From the NCBI GenBank assembly GCA_021234155.1, contig JAJEKV010000014.1, forward strand, positions 5,101,563 to 5,165,562: DNA of 64,000 nucleotides, read 5' to 3'. Position numbers and translations under genes: made by a program. Below are positions 33,316 through 44,588 of this stretch, piece after piece. Numbering within the stretch: the stretch's first letter is position 1; every line of letters begins with the position of its first letter. The DNA is from Isoetes taiwanensis. Its lineage: Eukaryota; Streptophyta; Lycopodiopsida; Isoetales; Isoetaceae. The notes beneath the pieces are model-generated. The model was not told where the DNA came from. It saw nothing but the letters and a program-made list of their open reading frames with translations, and did not search any database.

Positions 33316-34758
33316 GTGGATAAACCTAGTAATTTCTCTGATTGGAGGCCAATCTCTCTAACTAATGCCTCCTACAAAATCTGTGCTAAGATTATTGCAT
33401 CAAGGATTAAAGATCATCTGCAAAAGGTCATAAGTCTGAATCAATCAGCTTTCTTGCCTAATAGGTTTATCCTGGAAAACTATGTGGCTGCTATGGAGGG
33501 TTTGCATTGGAACAAAGTCTCAAATCAGGACTGTATACTTCTTAAACTTGATTTTAAAAAGGCTTTTGATACTATTAATTGGGATTTCATGAATTTTGCT
33601 ATGCTCAAACTTGGATTTGACCCTGATCTGATTAAACTAATTATGGGGCTAAATCAAAGATCCAACTCTGCTATTCTTATCAATGGTTCCCCAGCTACTT
33701 TCTTTCCTCTCACTAAAGGAGTGAGACAAGGTTGTCCTCTTGCTCCCTACCTTTTCATCACTGTCACTGAATTACTGACTAAAGTAGTCATGTTTCATCA
33801 GAATAATGGAAATCTCATTGGCTTAAAGGCTCCTGATAATGTTAATTCTCTAAGTATGCTTCAATATGCTGATGACACCTTCACTTTTCTCAAGAATGAT
33901 CTTAACAATATCTCTGCATTTTTGAATATTGTCAAAGACTTCAGTGCTGCATCTGGGATTCACTTAAATTTGGATAAATGTAGCATCATGGCTGATATTC
34001 CAAACTCTCAAATTGCAGGAATTAATGTCATTAGTACTAATCAAGCTACTAAATTGCTTGGTATGCCTCTATCCTTGAATGCAAATCTCTCTGGTTTATG
34101 GACCCCTATTGTTGACAAAATCCGTGCCAAGCTTCATATTTATAGGAATAGTATATCTCTGGCTGGGAGAGTTGTAATTGCCAATGCTGTGCTTGCTAGC
34201 TCACATGTTTATTTCTCATCTGCTCTGGTGGCTCCTGCTTCTATTTATAAGCAAATTGAAAGAATCATTAGGCAGTTCATTTGGAATGGAAATAACCAGG
34301 TTAACTGGGATACTATTGCAAGGAAAAAGAAAGAGGGTGGACTCAACTGTAAAATTCTTCATAAGCAAGCTCAAGCTCTTGCTGGTAAATTCATTTGGAA
34401 AGCTATCAATGGATCCTCAAGTGCTGCTTCTATTTTTATTAATTATTGGATTTCTAGGAGCAATCCTGCTGGGCATCCATCTGTGACTCATGATCTTCCT
34501 GATTCAGCATTTTGTGAACTCCACATTGCTCCAAACACTTCCCCTTTGATGAGAAATTTTATTAAAGCTTGGAATAATATCTCTCCAGCTTTCTCCTATG
34601 CTCAAGTCAATTCAGCTCATCTTGCAATGCCTATTTTTTGGTCTCCTATTTTTAAAGATCACCCTAATCATGTTCTTGCTCTCAAGCATCCTCAGATTTA
34701 TAAAAGGTGGACCTCCTCAGCTATCACTACTATTGGTGATCTATGGTACAACAAATGA
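33316..34758 (+). CDS. LINE ORF2, reverse transcriptase domain (open block)
   Basis: The 480-codon frame has all the main RT blocks: FSDWRPISLTNASYKICAKI near residue 7, LKLDFKKAFDTINWDF near 71 (motif A with catalytic Asp), GVRQGCPLAPYLF near 134 (motif B), LQYADDTFTFL near 182 (motif C, YADD intact) and LLGMPLS near 244. The RT copies LINE RNA at the nicked target. The same frame extends upstream to SSGFITLIPKVDKP (from about 33270), so 33316 is not a true start; this is part of ORF2. The N-terminal endonuclease and the C-terminal region are out of frame. Codon-level integrity over 1.4 kb contrasts with the broken flanks. Confidence 0.9.
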   Translation: MDKPSNFSDWRPISLTNASYKICAKIIASRIKDHLQKVISLNQSAFLPNRFILENYVAAMEGLHWNKVSNQDCILLKLDFKKAFDTINWDFMNFAMLKLGFDPDLIKLIMGLNQRSNSAILINGSPATFFPLTKGVRQGCPLAPYLFITVTELLTKVVMFHQNNGNLIGLKAPDNVNSLSMLQYADDTFTFLKNDLNNISAFLNIVKDFSAASGIHLNLDKCSIMADIPNSQIAGINVISTNQATKLLGMPLSLNANLSGLWTPIVDKIRAKLHIYRNSISLAGRVVIANAVLASSHVYFSSALVAPASIYKQIERIIRQFIWNGNNQVNWDTIARKKKEGGLNCKILHKQAQALAGKFIWKAINGSSSAASIFINYWISRSNPAGHPSVTHDLPDSAFCELHIAPNTSPLMRNFIKAWNNISPAFSYAQVNSAHLAMPIFWSPIFKDHPNHVLALKHPQIYKRWTSSAITTIGDLWYNK

Positions 34759-36200
34759 TGGATTACTTGGACCCGCCTAAAAGGAAAATTAATGGCACAA
34801 ACTCTTACGACAAAAAGATATATCTTCACATAAAGAATGTCATGGGAGATAAAACTCCTTCGGGCTCAAAATACAAAGATCCGATTGGTTTCTAAGCAAT
34901 AAGTCTAGATACAAGGTTTCCCTCATCTATGACTATCTAAATCAAAATGCTAGCATTGCTAAATCGCTTTACTTTGGAGCTTGAATATTGCTGACTTCAA
35001 AACTTTAATATCTAATGTTTGGAATTCCTATTCTCCAAATAAAATCTCTTTCTTCTTCATCCGGCTGATTGCAAACAAAAGTGTTTCTTGCCCGAAACCT
35101 TTTCCAAGAGGAATCCCTCCCTTATGTCCTCTTAATTGCAATAATGTGGAAAGTATGGAACATATTTTCTTCCGTCCCTAAACTTCGAGACACTTTTGGA
35201 GGTGGTTTGAGCATTATTTTGGGATTCATGACCAGAAACTCCATCATTCGGTTATTTCAATCCAATAATCCATATAACAATACTATTATCTATTTAGCTT
35301 TATGGAATATCCGAAGTCTAGAAATAGATGTCTCTTTGGTCATAAAAATTTCTCTACAACTTGGATCAAGATTCATTTTAAATATGATGTTGAGTTATGT
35401 GCAACAAAGACATAAAAATCTGTTCTCGATAACTATGACAAAAGTGCGGAACCAAATTGGTATTTTTCAAGGGTATTTCAATCTGCTCAATTCCAATCTT
35501 TCTTACACAAATTCTAACTAAACTCTTGCTCAGTAGGGTACATGGAGCTTTGCGAGGTCATCGAGAAGAAAAATTTGATAGAGGAGCGGATAGGTATGAA
35601 GTTAAATTGTATGGGGATGAGAGAATACATGAACACCAAGTCAAGTTTCCCCTCATAATCGATTGGACAAAGAGATGATCGAGGGACAATGAAATCGAGA
35701 AGGCAAGAGAAAGGATTTGGGCGGATGTATACACAAGGGAAGTCATGCAAATGGTTTATATGTTCGGGTTCATTAACTCCAACCATCATGAATTTACCGA
35801 AAGACATTCAGCCAGATCTGAAAGTGGATGTACTACACTCCACGTATGTTAGGCGATGCTTATGGCACCCTTATTCTTCTCATGGTTCAACAGATTTTTA
35901 CGACTAATAAGGGATAATCTATGGATGGCCGATTCTTATGTCATGGGAACTGAGACTCTTTTACTCAATCCTATAACCAACTCTTCCAAAGTGCCATAAA
36001 CTTCGGATGACCCAAAGATCCCTACCATCCCCCCGATGATCTATACATTGACAAGATTGCCTCTTCGAGGTGCAATAGCTTTTATTTGGTTTTTGCGTGT
36101 TGTTAGCAGAGATATGTTTGCTGATTGGACATCACAGGGAGTTTCCTTCAAGGACGAACTTATTTTGCTGGATCAGTTGCTTCTGAAACAAACAGATTAC
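34759..36200 (+). pseudogene. LINE ORF2, C-terminal region (zinc-binding and RNase H remnants)
   Basis: At 34981-35170 a frame gives NKISFFFIRLIANKSVSC, CPLNCNNVESMEHIFF, the pattern of the plant zf-RVT domain (CPxC...E...HLFF). Near 36110-36190, RDMFADWTSQG and a stop soon after resemble the end of the RNase H domain found in many plant L1 elements. Between them the frame is broken several times. Confidence 0.55.
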
Positions 36201-36410
36201 CACTAATTCATATATCTCAAATATTTTACAAGACTTCAACAGGAAGTTAAACTATAGTTTGACTAGACTTTGACTAAACATTCTGTTGCTGATCTGCTAC
36301 CTGAATTTTTGATATTTTCCTCATTTTGATTTGGTAAAACCTACCTATGAAGGTTTCCAAACAATTATGTATGTATTTCCTTAATTAATGAAAAAATCAT
36401 CTCGTACTCT

Positions 36411-36443
<33 letters not shown>
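36411..36443 (+). repeat. LINE poly(A) tail
   Basis: About 33 A follow CTCTC. Some of the final A's may belong to the target duplication. Confidence 0.95.
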
Positions 36444-36445
<2 letters not shown>

Positions 36446-36453
36446 TTTCTATG
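36440..36453. repeat. 3' target-site duplication of the LINE
   Basis: AAAATATTTTCTAT repeats 28382-28395. The A-rich start merges with the tail, leaving ten unambiguous matching bases. Confidence 0.6.
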
Positions 36454-36508
36454 CAAATAGAGGTTATGTCCGTCAATCTTAATGGATCCACATCATGAAG
36501 AACATGTC

Positions 36509-36862
36509 TTAAAGAACTCTAGGAACGTCTGTCAGCTCGATGTGAAGCTCATTTGCGAAGCTAACAGGTATAGAAGCTCCTCCTGTCATGTCTATGTTGG
36601 CGAACATGAATGTGTAAACGTGCACTAATATCATGTCCCACATGCGCGACTTAGGTCTACCAACAACAATGTTGTACTTTGTTAGAAACTCAGAAAGCTC
36701 ATAATCACCAACTGCATCATATGGGATCGATGCCCAGTCCTTGAACCGTCTCCCATCACAAACACCAATGTGTATTATGCCTCCTGACTTGAAGCAAGTT
36801 CCCCTGCATGTATACTTGAAGAGAAACTTTTTTTTAACTCCAACACTGCAACACGCCAGCAT
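36509..36862 (-). CDS. Orphan exon-like ORF, unknown
   Basis: The minus frame ends in TAA after TDVPRVL and encodes a mixed-composition segment including GGIIHIGVCDGRRFKDW, GDYELSEFLTKYNIVVGRPK and MTGGASIPVSFANELHIEL. It looks like protein more than AT-rich noise and keeps an ordinary residue mix, unlike its surroundings. The first codons (before a poly-A run at about 36828) may be intron, and the real exon may start near an AG there. I do not recognise a family. It may be the last exon of a gene or a captured fragment. The LINE inserted about 55 bp downstream of its stop. Confidence 0.35.
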   Translation of the reverse strand: MLACCSVGVKKKFLFKYTCRGTCFKSGGIIHIGVCDGRRFKDWASIPYDAVGDYELSEFLTKYNIVVGRPKSRMWDMILVHVYTFMFANIDMTGGASIPVSFANELHIELTDVPRVL

Positions 36863-38214
36863 GTGTTATCAAATATCGCATAACTCCCTATCCTATTGTT
36901 TAAATTTGGTTTTTCCGGGGTTCCGGAAACTTTTTGGATTTTTTTTTCATGTTGGTTTTCTAAGGTCTAGAAGCTTTTAGCTACTGGAAAACTTTTCAGG
37001 TATTCCAAAAATCGGGTTTGTGGATTTTTGCATGATTTTGAAATTGTAGATTTTGGGTTGCCTTATCCATTCTGGATTCGTCTTTTGGCTTGGCTCCACG
37101 TTATCCGATCAAGCGGGAGCACAGCACGACATGCAGGCCACTAGATTTACGATCTACAACCATGAGTTTGTATGTCGGATTTGAAGACCAGGTATAGGTT
37201 TTGGGGTTGTCGATTAATGGTTTCTATTCTTAATCCTTCAAGCCATTTCGTTATCTGCATTTACATCAGGGTTCTCCCTTCATCTCGACTGCACCGTTGG
37301 CAAGAGTTAAATAGATCTGGTATCCTTGCATGACATGTTTTGTTTTTGCTTGGCTTTAGGTAAGGACTTATGCAACTCTTGTAAACCTGCATCAACAATT
37401 CTGTTTTTACAGCTACACATCTGAATAAAAGTAAGGGACCCAACAGAAGCTATGCGAATCAAGTTAAATCCTCTAATTTCCCTGTGGCGTTGTCTATTAG
37501 AATTTGAATTGCACTCATTCTTCATGAATAAGTAGTCCTCCTATGAATTCGTTGTGTGAAAAGGTATGCACATATCTGAGTTATTAGTAGCTGCATAAGA
37601 CTACATTATAGTTTTAGGCATCTATGCAGATCCATGTGAATCATCCTTTAAATTGCATTTTCTCCTTTTTAGACATTTACCACAATCTGATAGATTCAGT
37701 CATACTCACATTTTCCCTCTGCCATTAGGCTTCTGTTAAACCCATAGATACAACGCTAACATGGATGCAATATTATGCGATTCTTGCATGGTCTACTTTA
37801 TTTGCTTCATGATAGGTTTCACAGTGCACCATTGTCTTACTTTTCTATATTGCAATCATTTCAGACTATATCAACATGTAAGATGTCTCAAGTTGCAAGT
37901 TACTCTATTGGTAAGCTTCCATATTGCACTCACATACAGACTTTGACATGGGGATCAAAGAAAGCTTTTGCAGGGCGTTTCTATAGCATAGGGAAGTTCT
38001 CTAGCGGATTTCTTAATCTATTATCTGCGACTCATGGTTTTATATCTATATAGTAGAAATATATTGTCCATCATTGAGATTCTCATGCTCTATGCACATT
38101 GAGCTATGCTTTCAGTGAGGCATTTTTTAGTTCTAATGTTATCTTTTATTTTCTACTTCTATGTCATACTTTGTACTTCTTAATTATATAGCATTATGAT
38201 TTGTTTTCGCGCAG
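36863..38214. other. Unassigned DNA
   Basis: No gene is recognised. Frames at 37261-37525 (minus) and 37761-38053 (plus) have no motif. Confidence 0.4.
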
Positions 38215-38271
38215 ACTGAGCTGAGGCTGAGGCTGAGCTGAGCTGAGGCTGAGGCTGAGGCTGAGGCTAGA
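38215..38271. repeat. (GAGGCT)n-type minisatellite
   Basis: Alternating GAGCT and GAGGCT units give an imperfect array of about 57 bp. Confidence 0.95.
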
Positions 38272-39423
38272 GGATGTTTGCTTTTTATTTTTATCCTAAA
38301 CTGAAGCAACACTTAAAAGTATTACGCATCAGCTAGGAGTAGCCTCTGCTGGTTTCCAGATTTATGTCCACATTCGCATTAAATTACATTTATGCTGGAG
38401 CTATAATAAGCTAAAGACCTGGATGCATGGCTAGGTTTTCAACACTTAACTCATATATTACATGCTTTAAGTAATTAACTTACAGTAATTAAGACTATTC
38501 TAATTTGATTCTACAGATGGGATTGTTGCTCATTTACTTTGTTGCTTATATTCCGGATGTTAGTTTTCCACCTTTGGATCATTCAGGGCGATAGCAGGTC
38601 AAGCACATTTGCAAATTGGTTTCTATTGTTTAGTGTATTATCTGAAGCCTTATTTCAAGACTGCATCTTTTTTCCTTAATCATAGACATAAATTTCAAGT
38701 TTATGGACTTCAGAAAAGCATTATAAAGTACCAGAACAAAATCCTGCCATCAATTAACATAAGATAAATTTATTTGCTATCCACTTGGTGCTGCTACTTT
38801 AAACCTGAATAGTAGAGGTTGTTTGTGCAGGCAATTGATAGCTACAGAGTCAATTTGTCTTCACTGAGTGCAATAATTATCCAGGTTGGATCAAGATTAT
38901 CTAGCAATTCTTGGCTAAATTTTCTTGGTATAGATCATATACTACATTTTGTGCTACATATCATGATTAGAAGAGGCAATTATTAGACGGGACAAGCATA
39001 GCAGAACTGTTGGAGCATGTTCTATACATATTTGAATTCCTTATGAACATGAGCAAAGGGCATTCTGTATCTCCCATAGGTTCGATTTGATATTGGAACA
39101 AAATTTATGGAAAAGCTCTCGGGTAACATGTCCTCAGCCCATTTGAGGCACTTATGTACTGCCGTACATATCATAGAATTCTACGTCAATCTACATATAT
39201 TAGATTGCTTTAGATCATTCACATAGGTTAATTTGAAGCAACAGGGTATGGTAGCTAATCCTTTCACATAGTTAACTCCTCATGGATAAATTTTACTCTC
39301 AACGCATCTTCCAGGACTGCATTGATCAAGTACATCTAGGTGATTCACACATTTATCCAATACATGATCTCACAATCCTTCACATACACCATTTCAATGG
39401 TCCCATCATGTTGCAAGCATATT
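38272..39423. other. Unassigned AT-rich DNA
   Basis: No coding, RNA or repeat feature is supported. Confidence 0.5.
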
Positions 39424-39890
39424 TTAACCACATTAGGTTAATAATATCTACTTCATTAGTACCACCCTAGGGTACTTGGTCAAACCTTACTAGAACCAAG
39501 TGCGCTGCCTAGCAGTCTCGAGCAACGTGACTCTTGCTCTCCCACTCACATAATGGTTCCATGTAAGAAAACTTGTGGCAATCTTAGTATGCAACCATCC
39601 TTGACTTTCATAGCCTGATGCATTGCACATAAACATAAGGATCAACCACTAGGACATAACCACTTTTCCACAAGGAAAGACTGTAATGCACCAGTCCCAG
39701 ACATAGTCACCATGCCTCTAGTCAACCTTCTCGACGTGCATTAATAATCCTTTAAACAAGGATTATATCACAATTCAAACACAATTCAAGAAACTCTATC
39801 CTTATAGAGATTGCTATGGTCATCTGTATATCGCATCGATCCGAGACATCGGATCGCCATTCTAGAATGGGACGAGCATGCATGTCATGC
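39424..39890. repeat. Array of short hairpins, A1
   Basis: Short near-perfect inverted repeats follow one another: 39424-39441 (TTAACC stem), 39530-39549, 39744-39766 (9-bp stem), 39794-39809 (CTCTAT-CCTT-ATAGAG), 39837-39856 (8-bp stem, GACA loop) and the 14-bp perfect palindrome CCATTCTAGAATGG at 39857-39870. Related arrays are at 57846-59031 and 61421-62300. Coding potential is absent. Downstream, about 40225-40300, CTTATCAC...GTGATAAG encloses AAAACCCGAAAGGG, which resembles the transcribed repeat region of some plant copia LTRs, so the array may sit in an LTR. Confidence 0.6.
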
Positions 39891-41543
39891 ATGCATGCGG
39901 GCGGTGCATGCCCGTTCTGGTTGGGAATTCGACTATTTCAGGCGCGTTTCTGCATTCACGACTCATCGGCGCTTCCTCTTCTCTCAGCAGTACCTTATTC
40001 TCTTGAACCCACCCTCCCCCCTTCTTTGTTTATTATATTTTGTACAACATATTTTTCCACCCGCTGGGTGATGCTTTTTTTCCACCCTCTGGGTGATGCT
40101 ATTCTCTGGTATGTTTTCTCGTTTGTTGTGTTGGTGATGTGCGGTGCTGGGGTTGGCGAAGCGGCATCTGTTTCGACTTCTCCATCGCGGGGGTTTTGGG
40201 GCGATTCTATGCCTTATGTTTGTCTAAGCCCCTTCGTCAAGGCTTATCACTAGGTTTTTCCTCGAAAACCCGAAAGGGTGGGGTTTTAATCTCGGTGATA
40301 AGCTTTTAAACAGGTACATCAACCACTCATCTATTAGCATTGTATTTTTTTGGGGTCCAAATGATATAATTGGATTTTCCCTTTATTTTTCGTGGGTAGT
40401 TCGCATGTGTGCGGCTACCCACTGTCCACCATTGTAGAAAATCTGCTGAGATGAATGAGAAGCCTATCTATGGGCGGTTTGTTGGTTTCTTGCGAGTCCC
40501 ATTCTAGAATTATCCTCTAGATAATATCCAACACTTCGACTCATGAACTTCTAATCATAAATTATCAACCCATGGTCACATAATCTCACCTAGCTACACT
40601 TAGTTTGAGATTATTTAGGCAACCTGTTAACTTTGGCAAATCTAATAGTCCTTCAAGCTCCTCCTAACATCAGTTTTATTAGCAATCCTTATTCCAAGTC
40701 CCAACTCTTGAAGTGGTATTGCCAACAACAGCTTTGACATGTCAATAGCTTCCAATTGAGTCCTAATCCATTTAATTCTTGACCCTAAGTCAGAAATTCC
40801 ATGAATGGAGTAGTCGAAGATTAAGAATTTTTCGCAACCCCAAGACATACTTAGGTTGAATTCCAATCTTTCACAAAGCACTTACTACCGATGTCATAAC
40901 CTTTCCTCCCCGAAGAAATTGAGCCATTCAAGAAAACCCTTGCTTAGAAAGGACACTTTGTTGGATGATTATAGAACAAATCTATAAGTCCACTACTAAG
41001 TGCAAATTGATAACCATTCTCCCTCTCCCCCCCTCCCCCGAAAAGAAATGGACAACAAGCACCTACTTAAATTTGCATAATGTACTGTAATTATCTACAC
41101 CGATAATTAGTTGTTCCACAATCCAGTCACGGACACATCATTATGATTTAAAGCAAGATTATCGTGATGCTCATAATAGTTCAAGCATTGCTTGAATCTT
41201 TTGAACCAAAATGATCTTGGTTCAACCATTGCTTAATCATTAGAGGAGGTTGTATTTAAAAATTGCAACCTTGGATATTTTCCGAACCTATAGGCTTGGA
41301 ATTTAGCACCCAACCTGGTTATGCCACGTAGGTATGGGTACGGTACCGATTATATAGCCTCGGTTCTCTTTCAAAAAATGGCGGTCTACTGCTGTGTGCC
41401 ACTGTCATGAACAGAACAATTGGAGTAGCGTCGGTAGTATCTGAGGCCGGATGTCAACAAAAAAAAAACAAATAAGAGGCCTCGGCATTCATATCAACAT
41501 CGGTTCTGTTTACCTCATCCGATCAGCATTGTGTACCAGGTAA
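39891..41543. other. Unassigned DNA, possibly LTR-like at its start
   Basis: A short direct duplication, TCCACCCNCTGGGTGATGC, lies at about 40058 and 40082. The minus frame 40642-40881 (with FDYSIHGISDLGSRIKWI) has no recognised family. C-rich and AT-rich tracts fill the rest. Confidence 0.35.
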
Positions 41544-41619
41544 ATAGATCTTTATCCCTCCATTCACATCAGAGATAGATCTTTATCCCTCCATTTTATC
41601 CCTCCATTCACATCAGAGA
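41544..41619. repeat. Tandem duplication, ~31-bp unit
   Basis: ATAGATCTTTATCCCTCCAT is repeated, and the second copy contains a further TTTATCCCTCCATT slip. Confidence 0.9.
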
Positions 41620-41649
41620 GGCAAATTAAACAAGTGAGCCTAGCGTTCT

Positions 41650-41970
41650 TATGAAACAGCTTATCTTATGAAACAACTAATCTTATGAAACGAAACAGCT
41701 TATCTTATGCCTTATGGGCAATTTTTGTCCATAAGGCTTATCTTCTGTAGAAACGAAACAGCTTATCTTATGCCTTATGGGCAATTTTTGTCTTAACTTT
41801 AAGAGCAGAAGGATTCAGAAACAATTAACTTTAAGGCTTAGCTTCTGTAGAAACAATTTTTATGGGCAATTTTTGTCCTTATGCTTATCTTATGTAGAAA
41901 CGAAACAGCTTATTTTATGCCTTATGGGCAATTTTTGTCTCAACTTTAAGAGCAGAAGGATTCAGAAAGA
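41650..41970. repeat. Compound minisatellite
   Basis: The core CTTATGCCTTATGGGCAATT then TTTGTC occurs near 41704, 41766 and 41915, with a partial copy near 41855. It alternates with GTAGAAACGAAACAGCTTAT and with TTTAAGAGCAGAAGGATTCA (twice). Rearranged order of the subunits shows repeated duplication. Confidence 0.9.
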
Positions 41971-42950
41971 ATAGATCATAAGCACAATGGAAACATCTTA
42001 AATTACATCCTATCCTCCCATCAAGAAGATGCTGGTCCCAAACAGGCATTTGCAACAAATGCTTACATTAATTGCATACTAAAATAAAAAACCTGATTAA
42101 GTAGGAGTTTTCCTCATTAGTTTGTTGGACTCCTGTGGACTCTGCCCCAATTTCTGGTTCCTCAAACTGCTTCCAGCACTTTGTGAGACGTATGGATTTT
42201 GAGACTTATCCAAGTCACATTTCTCTACTCTCTGGCTAAGAAATATCTTGCTGGGTTGTGCATATAAGCTGCCATGCCCTATTAACAGTTATTCACTACG
42301 TGGCCAGCTCAGATTTAAGAGTTAGTTTACTCTTATTTAGGAAGAGCATTTTCAGTAAAATCCCAGCTACCAATTTCAATGCATAAAGGACTTGATTCCA
42401 TTGAAGTCCATAATAATAAAGCTCATCATAATATTTTTCTCTTTAAATTTACTCCGATACCATTATTTCCTGCTCTGCAGTGAGTTCATGTGCTGCCTCT
42501 GCACATTAAAGCAACAGTCATCATAAGGCCAATTTTTAACTAAGGGTCAGTCTATTTTTGTTACCGACAGACACTTCCATTGCTACTATAATACTACAAT
42601 ACTACAGCACATATATTCTTAGATCGCTTAAAGAACTGAAATACAGCAACAAATTCTATCTTACTCCATCACATGGGATGCTGATCTTACATGCCATGCA
42701 TGCCTACAGTTATTTAGCTATAGTTAGTGGAGTAGCTATCTCTGATCTTTTCCAGCAACATGGTATGCTCTGCAAATCTTGTGGCAGATTGCATAGTCTG
42801 GTGGTAGCAGGTAGAAGCCATTTAACTATATTTCTAAGCAGCCCAAACTTCAGATCTAAGGCCTAGGCCAGAATTTAAATTTCTTTTAGCAATACATACT
42901 GCTTAATTGAAGCCCTCATGTAAATTCAGCTTAAAGAATATTATTGTTAC
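41971..42950. other. Unassigned AT-rich DNA
   Basis: No supported feature. The 102-codon frame at 42558-42866 has no motif. Confidence 0.4.
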
Positions 42951-42982
42951 TCATAAAACCTGATTTAGCTGTGGCTCCAAAT

Positions 42983-43163
42983 TTAGTTCGTCATCACTAG
43001 TTTCCAGCACTTGTTGATTTCTATACTCCTCCTTCGCATGCAGGCTGCACAGGGCTGAGCGTAAACCTCTCCTTCCTTCTTGCACAGGGCCAGCAGGTCG
43101 ATGCCTGCCCCCTTGATCAGATTGATCATCTCTTGCCTTGTCAATTTGTTCTTGGCCCATTTT
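42983..43163 (-). CDS. Orphan exon-like ORF, unknown
   Basis: The minus frame gives KWAKNKLTRQEMINLIKGAG followed by IDLLALCKKEGEVYAQPC and AACMRRRS. The composition is protein-like, with Cys pairs (QPCAAC). I do not recognise the family. A competing frame over the same bases is Arg/Gln/Gly-rich and less natural. It may be an exon of a decayed or captured gene. Confidence 0.25.
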
Positions 43164-43193
43164 GAGCTGTTGATGACCAATCATCTCAAACAA

Positions 43194-44344
43194 CTAAACT
43201 ATGAGGACTGAACAGTGCCTAGTAAACTAGGGGAACCATAAGAACCTCATTCTGTACGAGATATGCAAGACTCGTTCCCAATGCTACATATGTGTCCAAA
43301 GCATCAAGTTCTTAAGCTTTAAACATTTTATCAAAGCCATATTTGATTAACTTCAATGACATTGTATGCAGATCCATGTCACGCCACGTCTTAGTCTACT
43401 TAAAGAGTAGGATACGTTATCTCAGTATATAGTATATGACAATCAAAGACAATAATTCTGTAGGCATTTACAAATCTGTTTCTTTAAGTGCTACAATGCA
43501 AACCCAATTGTCTGTGCAATCACCATCCAAATATTCTAAGCCATGTGTTCTATGGTCAGATACTAAGCACCAAACCGTGAAAAATATTTAAAACCAGTTC
43601 AAAGTAGTCTCCATTCTTTCCATTAAAGCCTAGTTTGCAGATACTCAGTCTAACAAATACCTCAAAATAAGCTGGTCACTAAATCCATATAAAAGCATTG
43701 TGCCACCAAGATAGGGAGCAGAGCCACTCCATATATATGCCATGAATTAAACAGTTATTTTACCATGCCATGCAACTTAAACAGCATGTATTTTTAAACT
43801 TAAACAGCATGTATGCTGGTTTATGATTGTTTATAGCTTATCTATACTAGCATTTCTGATAAATGGTGGGTAGGAGCTATAACATATTTGGATTTTTAAG
43901 CAATTATCTATCTCTAGCTTTATTTTGTATTAGGCCCTCTGGCTTTAATCTGAAATTGCATTACATTTAATTATGACTGCATGGAGCTGCAGTATCGAGC
44001 CAGTGGAACCGTCCCCCTGTCTCCTAGATATCCAGCTTGCTTATTTGGACCCATAGAAATAATAAGTCCTTCATAGTCTTTTTCAGAGACAATATTTGCT
44101 GTCATTGCAGAGAAGACCATCTTGATATGTACCATCCAAATATCTTAGCACATGCTTGAAAAATAAATGACTCTTACACTATGAACAGGGGGGAATTGGA
44201 AACTTCAGTGATAAAAGGAATTCTGACTCTGTAAGAAATACAACTACAAAATCTGGAGTTAAAAGAGAGATCAATTTCTCTTATTTCAGTCATGAGTGTC
44301 AGGAGGTTCATATAGGCTTATATGTATTATACCTTGACATAGAA
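43194..44344. other. Unassigned AT-rich DNA flanking the Helitron
   Basis: No gene is supported. The last bases, CATAGAA, are the left flank of the Helitron and continue directly into the LINE tail on the far side. Confidence 0.5.
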
Positions 44345-44588
44345 TCCTATATTATAAAACCGTGGCGTCGGTCTGTGCGCCCGATCGACGGCCGAGATCG
44401 TCCCAATGTCCCTGCACCCTTATTGACGTCCCAGATTTGTTCGTTTGTTTCTCCATCGCTGTGGAGGATCCAGATTTAGCCACGTGGTAAAGAGAAAGGA
44501 GGCGTCGCTTCATGATTTTAACGTGGCATAGTTTGGGGTTTGTGATTTTAACTCGGGCCCATGCTTTCGTTCCTCTATTTTGTTACAG

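Larger units (their letters stand above)
28396..36439 (+). mobile_element. L1-type LINE, apparently full length, ~8 kb
   Basis: In order on the plus strand are a 5' leader, ORF1 with a gag-like domain and zinc knuckle, a 33-bp gap, then ORF2 with endonuclease, reverse transcriptase, a Cys/His tail and probably RNase H, a short 3' UTR and a run of about 33 A ending at 36443. The matching target duplication fixes both ends. Both ORFs carry frameshifts outside two long intact blocks (30098-31714 and 33316-34758), so the copy cannot move by itself. Confidence 0.8.

Noticed and set aside
40225-40300. Third copy of the LINE 3' UTR (AAAACCC...GGGG motif)
   Set aside because: The shared bases are short and the segment is better explained as a stem-loop flanked by CTTATCAC/GTGATAAG. 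The diagnostic TTTTATCGTCCACG is missing.
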